Position numbers and translations under genes: made by a program | Shown here: piece after piece, positions 60,702 to 64,000 of the stretch | Layout of the letters: the number at the start of each line of letters is the position of its first letter | How positions within the stretch are numbered: position 1 is the first letter of the stretch | The notes under the pieces: model-generated | Database searches by the model: none | The model's input: the letters and a program-made list of their open reading frames with translations, nothing else | Told to the model about the DNA's origin: nothing | Origin: Streptomyces sp. NRRL F-6492 | GTDB taxonomy: Bacteria > Actinomycetota > Actinomycetes > Streptomycetales > Streptomycetaceae | Direction: 5' to 3' | DNA: 64,000 nucleotides | Assembly (NCBI RefSeq): GCF_001280125.1 | Contig: NZ_LGEG01000138.1 | Span: 1-64,000 of the forward strand

Positions 60702-60816
60702 GCCCCGGATTCCGGACCCGGCCACGGAGTTCGCCCCGGATTCCGGACCCGGCCCCGGAGTTCACCCCGGTTTCCGGACCCGGCCCCGGAGTTCGCCCCG
60801 GTTTCCGGACCCGGGG
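60702..60816. repeat. 31-bp tandem repeat upstream of the chitinase-like gene
   Basis: Three full 31-base units (60702, 60733, 60764) and a partial fourth (60795). Each contains CCGG(A/T)TTCCGGACCCGGCC and ends GGAGTTC. They are noncoding, between the sensor-kinase stop and the chitinase promoter. Their imperfect dyads could form hairpins and may end the kinase transcript. Confidence 0.88.
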
Positions 60817-60848
60817 ATCACCCTGGCTGTCCGACCGCCCGGCGGGGG

Positions 60849-62270
60849 TCAGCCCTCCCGGGCCCGTCGCGTCCCCGTGCCGCCGCGCCTGCGGCGGGCC
60901 GGGCGGTGGCCGCGGCGACCGGGGGCGGCGGCCGGGCCGCCCGCGCCGGCGCGGCCGCCGAGGCCGATCCAGACGCGGACCTCCGTACCGCCGAGGACCG
61001 AGCGGCCGATGCGGACGTCGCCGCCGGTGCCCTCCGCCACGCGCCGCACGATGTCGAGGCCGAGGCCCGTGGAGCCGTCCCGGCCGCCGCTGTTGCCCCG
61101 GGCCAGGGCGGCGGCCGGGTCGGCGATGCCGGAGCCCGCGTCGGAGACCAGGACGATGACGGCGTCGTCGCCGTTGTGGACGTCGATGGAGAAGGCGGTG
61201 CCCTCGGGGGTGTGGCGGAAGACGTTGCCGAGGAGGGCGTCGAGCGCGGCGACGAGTTCGGGCCGGGCCACCGGGATGCGGACCGGGCGCTCGACGCCCG
61301 CGACCCGCACCCGGCGTCCCTCGTCCTCGGCGAGCGCCGACCAGAAGTCCATCCGCTCGCGCACCACTTCGGCGGCGTCGCAGCCCGCGCCGGGGCCGGT
61401 CGCCTGGGTCTGCGGCTTCGCCTCCCGGGCCGTGCGGATGATGATGTCGACCTCGCGCTCCAGCTGTTCGACGGCCGCGCGGGTCTGCTCGGCGGCCGGA
61501 CCGGAGCCCAGCGAGGCCGCGTTGAGCCGGAGGACGGTCAGCGGGGTGCGCAGCCGGTGGGAGAGGTCGGCGGCCAGCTCCCGCTCGTTGGCGAGGAGCT
61601 GGACGACCTGGTCGGCCATCGAGTTGAAGGCGACGGCGGCGGACTTGAGCTCCGGCGGCCCCTCCTCGGGGACCCGGGCGCCGAGCCGCCCCTCGCCCAG
61701 GTCGTGGGCGGCGCCCGCGAGCCGCTGGGCGGGCTGGACCATCCGGACGCCGAGGCGGTCGGCGACGGCGACGGAGCCGACGATCAGGGCGGCGCCGACC
61801 CCGGCGAGGACCAGCCAGGCGGTGCCGACGCCGTTGGACACGTCCCCCTCGGGGACGAAGAGTTCGACGACCGCGACCTGGCCGCTGCTGAGCGCGGTCG
61901 GCTGGAGCAGGGCGAAGCCGCCGGGCACCTCCGTGATGGAGGCCCGGCCGAGTTCGCGGGTGGCCGTCAGCGCGTCCCCACCCGCCCGGCGGGTGCCGAT
62001 CTCCAGGGGCGTGCCGCCCGGCGTCGCGGCGGGGACGTGGACGGCGAGCCGTCCGGCGGCCCCGTCCTCGGTGGTGGCGACGGCCTTGTCGAGCTCGTCG
62101 CGGTCGGTGGTGATGGCGAGGACGGGGGCGAGCCCGGCGGCCCGCCGTTCGGCGTTGGAGAAGGCCCGGTCGCGGGCCATCTCCTTGACGACGAGTCCGA
62201 GGGGGACGGCGAAGGCGACCACGACCATGGCGGTGACGGCCAGGCACACCTTGACGAGTGCCCATCTCAC
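60849..62270 (-). CDS. Two-component sensor histidine kinase
   Basis: 473 residues from GTG 62270. Two membrane spans (CLAVTAMVVVAFAVPLGLVV near the start; GTAWLVLAGVGAALIVGSVA near 160) flank an outside sensor of about 110 residues. HAMP, then the phospho-acceptor His in ELAADLSHRLRTPLTVLRLN, N box LLGNVFRHTPEG, and G boxes SDAGSGIADP and STGLGLDIVRRVAEGTGG. The Ala/Gly/Arg-rich tail is disordered. GTGA overlap with the response regulator, which is translated first. Confidence 0.92.
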   Translation of the reverse strand: MRWALVKVCLAVTAMVVVAFAVPLGLVVKEMARDRAFSNAERRAAGLAPVLAITTDRDELDKAVATTEDGAAGRLAVHVPAATPGGTPLEIGTRRAGGDALTATRELGRASITEVPGGFALLQPTALSSGQVAVVELFVPEGDVSNGVGTAWLVLAGVGAALIVGSVAVADRLGVRMVQPAQRLAGAAHDLGEGRLGARVPEEGPPELKSAAVAFNSMADQVVQLLANERELAADLSHRLRTPLTVLRLNAASLGSGPAAEQTRAAVEQLEREVDIIIRTAREAKPQTQATGPGAGCDAAEVVRERMDFWSALAEDEGRRVRVAGVERPVRIPVARPELVAALDALLGNVFRHTPEGTAFSIDVHNGDDAVIVLVSDAGSGIADPAAALARGNSGGRDGSTGLGLDIVRRVAEGTGGDVRIGRSVLGGTEVRVWIGLGGRAGAGGPAAAPGRRGHRPARRRRGGTGTRRAREG

Positions 62271-62968
62271 GGCCGCGGCTCCCCGGGCGGCTCCAGCTTC
62301 ACGCCCACCCCGCGCAGGGTGTGCAGATAGCGGGGCCGGGCGGCCGTCTCGCCCAGTTTCCGGCGCAGCCACGACAGGTGGACGTCGATGGTCTGGTCGT
62401 CGCCGTAGGACTGCTGCCACACCTCGGCGAGCAGTTCCTTGCGCGGCACGACCACGCCGGGCCGCCCGGCGAGGAAGGCGAGCAGGTCGAACTCGCGCCG
62501 GGTCAGGTCCAGGGGCGTGCCGTCCAGTTCCGCCTGGCGGCGCAGCGGGTCGACGGTGAGCCCGCCGACGCTGATGACCCGGGAGGGCGGGGCCTCGCCG
62601 GCGCCGGACCGGGCGCGGCGCAGCACGGCGGCCATCCGGGCCGAGAGGTGGTCGATCGAGAAGGGCTTCACGAGGTAGTCGTCGGCCCCCGCGTGGAGGA
62701 GCCGTACGATCTCGGCCTCGTCGTCCCGGGCGGTCGCGATGATCACCGGCACGTCGGTGATGCCGCGCAGCATCTTGAGCGCCTCGGACCCGTCCAGGTC
62801 GGGCAGTCCGAGGTCGAGGACGACCACGTCGAAACGGAAATGGGCGACCTCGCGCAACGCCTCGAGTGCCGTGCCTACGCTCCGTACGGTGTGGGACGCC
62901 TCGGAGAGCTGCCGGATGAGGGCGGAGCGCACGAACTGGTCGTCCTCGACCACGAGCACACTTGCCAT
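62267..62968 (-). CDS. OmpR-family response regulator
   Basis: 233 residues. Receiver domain with acidic pair E8/D9/D10 (VLVVEDDQFVRSAL), phospho-site D52 (FDVVVLDLGLPDLDG), conserved T and YLVKPF. Winged HTH: LDLTRREFDLLAFLAGRPGV, TIDVHLSWLRRKLGE, LHTLRGVGVKLE. It pairs with the kinase that follows. The chitinase-like gene downstream and its 11-bp-spaced repeat make it a possible target. Confidence 0.94.
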   Translation of the reverse strand: MASVLVVEDDQFVRSALIRQLSEASHTVRSVGTALEALREVAHFRFDVVVLDLGLPDLDGSEALKMLRGITDVPVIIATARDDEAEIVRLLHAGADDYLVKPFSIDHLSARMAAVLRRARSGAGEAPPSRVISVGGLTVDPLRRQAELDGTPLDLTRREFDLLAFLAGRPGVVVPRKELLAEVWQQSYGDDQTIDVHLSWLRRKLGETAARPRYLHTLRGVGVKLEPPGEPRP

Positions 62969-63055
62969 GGGCGGCACCGTACGCCATGCGGGTGGATCAT
63001 CGGACCATGTGCACCCCCTGATCCGGAGCGGCCGGGGGTGGTGCACTATGGGCCG

Positions 63056-63670
63056 GTGCGAAGAGGACTGGTTCACGCGCTGGCCTGGTCGCTCGCCACC
63101 GGCGCGGCGGTCACCCTGTCCTGGTGGGGAGTGCACACCGTGCTGTCCGGAACCGTGTACGACCCGCCGCGCGCGCTGCCCGCGCCGCTCTGGGCCGCGG
63201 ACGGGACGCACGACCCCGACGGCCGTCCGCTGACCTCCTCGACCCGGTATCCCGGGCCCGGCGGGCCGTCCGCGTCCACCGCGCCGGAGACCTCGCCGAG
63301 CGGGGACCCGACGGCCCCGGCCACCCCGTCCACCACTCCGCCGCGGCGGCCGGACCCCACGACGCGGGCCCCGGCGAAGTCCCCCTCGGCCCCGGCGCCG
63401 CCGACGTCGGACGCGAACTCCGGCTCCGGTTCGGGCTCCGGTTCGAACGTGAAGAGCTACGCCGTGGACGGCGGCCGGGTCGCCTTCGACCTCGGGGAGA
63501 CCTCGGCCGAACTGGTCTCGGCGACGCCCGCCCCGGGCTGGCAGATGCAGGTGTGGAAGCAGACGACCTGGATCCGGGTGACCTTCACTCAGGACGGCCG
63601 CGAACTGTCGGTCTTCTGCGTGTGGCACGACACCGCGCCCCGGGTGGAGATCGACGACCGGGCGGTCTGA
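63056..63670 (+). CDS. Membrane-anchored exported protein of unknown function
   Basis: 204 residues from GTG 63056. One N-terminal membrane span (LVHALAWSLATGAAVTLSWW), then a Pro/Thr/Ser-rich linker (about 55-130, with a GSGSGSGS run) and a C-terminal domain (VAFDLGETSAELVSATPAPG, WQMQVWKQTTWIRVTFTQD, SVFCVWHDTAPRVEI) that looks like a small beta domain conserved in Streptomyces. It is divergent from the response regulator by 87 bases, so it may be part of the same signal route. Confidence 0.78.
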   Translation: MRRGLVHALAWSLATGAAVTLSWWGVHTVLSGTVYDPPRALPAPLWAADGTHDPDGRPLTSSTRYPGPGGPSASTAPETSPSGDPTAPATPSTTPPRRPDPTTRAPAKSPSAPAPPTSDANSGSGSGSGSNVKSYAVDGGRVAFDLGETSAELVSATPAPGWQMQVWKQTTWIRVTFTQDGRELSVFCVWHDTAPRVEIDDRAV

Positions 63671-63684
63671 ACGCGCCCCGGGAA

Positions 63685-63878
63685 GTGTCCGGAAAGTCCC
63701 GCCTGGCCGGACACCCCTAGGGAGTGTCCGGAAAGTCCTGTGCGGTGTCCGCGGTGTCCGGTGCGTGCTGTCGGTACGCCGGGCGGAAGCGCTCGTACTG
63801 GGCGTACTCGGGCTTTCGCCCGGTGTGGCGAGAGTGCGTGCCGGGCGCCGTGGGCGCCGTGCGGGACTTTCCGGACAC
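63685..63878. repeat. Three copies of a 15-bp motif in the right-end intergenic region
   Basis: GTGTCCGGAAAGTCC at 63685 and 63724 in direct orientation, and its complement GGACTTTCCGGACAC at 63864. Between the first two, CCGGACAC and GTGTCCGG form a further inverted repeat (63707-63731) around CCCTAGGGA. No gene lies between 63671 and 63881. The hairpins could terminate the two convergent genes. Confidence 0.85.
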
Positions 63879-63881
63879 CCC

Positions 63882-64000
63882 CTAGCGGAAGACGGAGGCG
63901 GGCGGGGCCGGTGACGGCTTGGCGCTCGCGTCGGTGACCGGGGCCGCTCCCCCGGCGAAGTCGGCGAGGGCCCGCCCGTGTTCGACCCGGCCCGGGTGCG
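63882..64000 (-). CDS. 3' end of a gene that continues past the window
   Basis: An open minus-strand frame runs from the window edge to TAG at 63882-63884. The last residues read HPGRVEHGRALADFAGGAAP and end SPAPPASVFR. Codon use fits Streptomyces. The product cannot be named from 39 residues. Confidence 0.45.
   Translation of the reverse strand, partial: HPGRVEHGRALADFAGGAAPVTDASAKPSPAPPASVFR

Noticed and set aside
63740..63937. Plus-strand 65-codon frame at the right end
   Set aside because: It runs through the repeated motif and is antisense to the more convincing partial gene; the product is Arg/Pro-rich with no motif.

Overview
The window is chromosomal DNA from a Streptomyces or very close relative. 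Very high G+C, GTG and TTG starts, GTGA/ATGA gene overlaps, rare TTA codons, a complete desABCD operon with iron boxes, adpA with its TTA codon, glmS, oligoribonuclease (orn) and tRNA-His all point that way. From memory, the gene order from the leucine-degradation operon through des, the GH20 hexosaminidase, glmS, adpA and orn matches the conserved SCO277x-SCO2793 core of S. coelicolor.

Left end (1-9.5 kb): a compact, apparently complete accessory cluster that I could not match to a known pathway. One leftward operon encodes, in transcription order, a 49-residue peptide with a signal-like N-terminus, a heme-oxygenase-like diiron protein coupled to it by an ATGA overlap, a GNAT acetyltransferase, an isochorismatase-like hydrolase, HypE, HypF, a class III aminotransferase and a degenerate cyclase-family protein. 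A LuxR-type regulator is divergent and two perfect inverted repeats lie in the shared promoter region. HypE keeps its C-terminal Cys but there is no hydrogenase and no HypA-D. This suggests that the carbamoyl-to-cyanide chemistry of hydrogenase maturation has been put to another use. It is the best candidate here for an undescribed system.

9.5-28.7 kb: ordinary chromosomal and accessory genes. They are an EamA exporter and LysR pair with a clear operator, a Tat-exported GH3 hexosaminidase, a secreted S37 tripeptidyl aminopeptidase, a small secreted Cys protein, a fused double ABC exporter with one degenerate nucleotide site, a vapBC module, a beta-lactamase-fold hydrolase with a TetR regulator, a ThDP decarboxylase, ureohydrolase and PucR group (possibly arginine or guanidino-acid breakdown), a secreted protein and a membrane-anchored XRE protein.

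28.7-45.4 kb: primary metabolism and iron. There is an acyl-CoA dehydrogenase with a TesB thioesterase, a CDF transporter, a conserved phosphatase-like protein, then a TetR-controlled leucine/isovalerate operon (biotin-dependent carboxylase beta and alpha, HMG-CoA lyase, acyl-CoA dehydrogenase), a siderophore-interacting reductase and desABCD for desferrioxamine. Both iron genes carry DmdR/IdeR-type boxes.

45.4-48.8 kb: a second accessory island. A leftward operon holds a conserved small protein, a DUF397-like peptide, a JmjC oxygenase and a hypothetical protein. It is divergent from an XRE/DUF5753-DUF397 pair whose regulator has a TTA codon at position 7, so it is probably bldA-dependent.

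48.8-64 kb: a LysE exporter, GH20 hexosaminidase with a DasR-like site, glmS and its small neighbour, a SatP-like transporter, UspA, adpA, orn, tRNA-His, a CBM2-GH18 chitinase-like protein, an OmpR-family two-component system, a membrane-anchored protein, and the 3' end of a further gene at the right edge.
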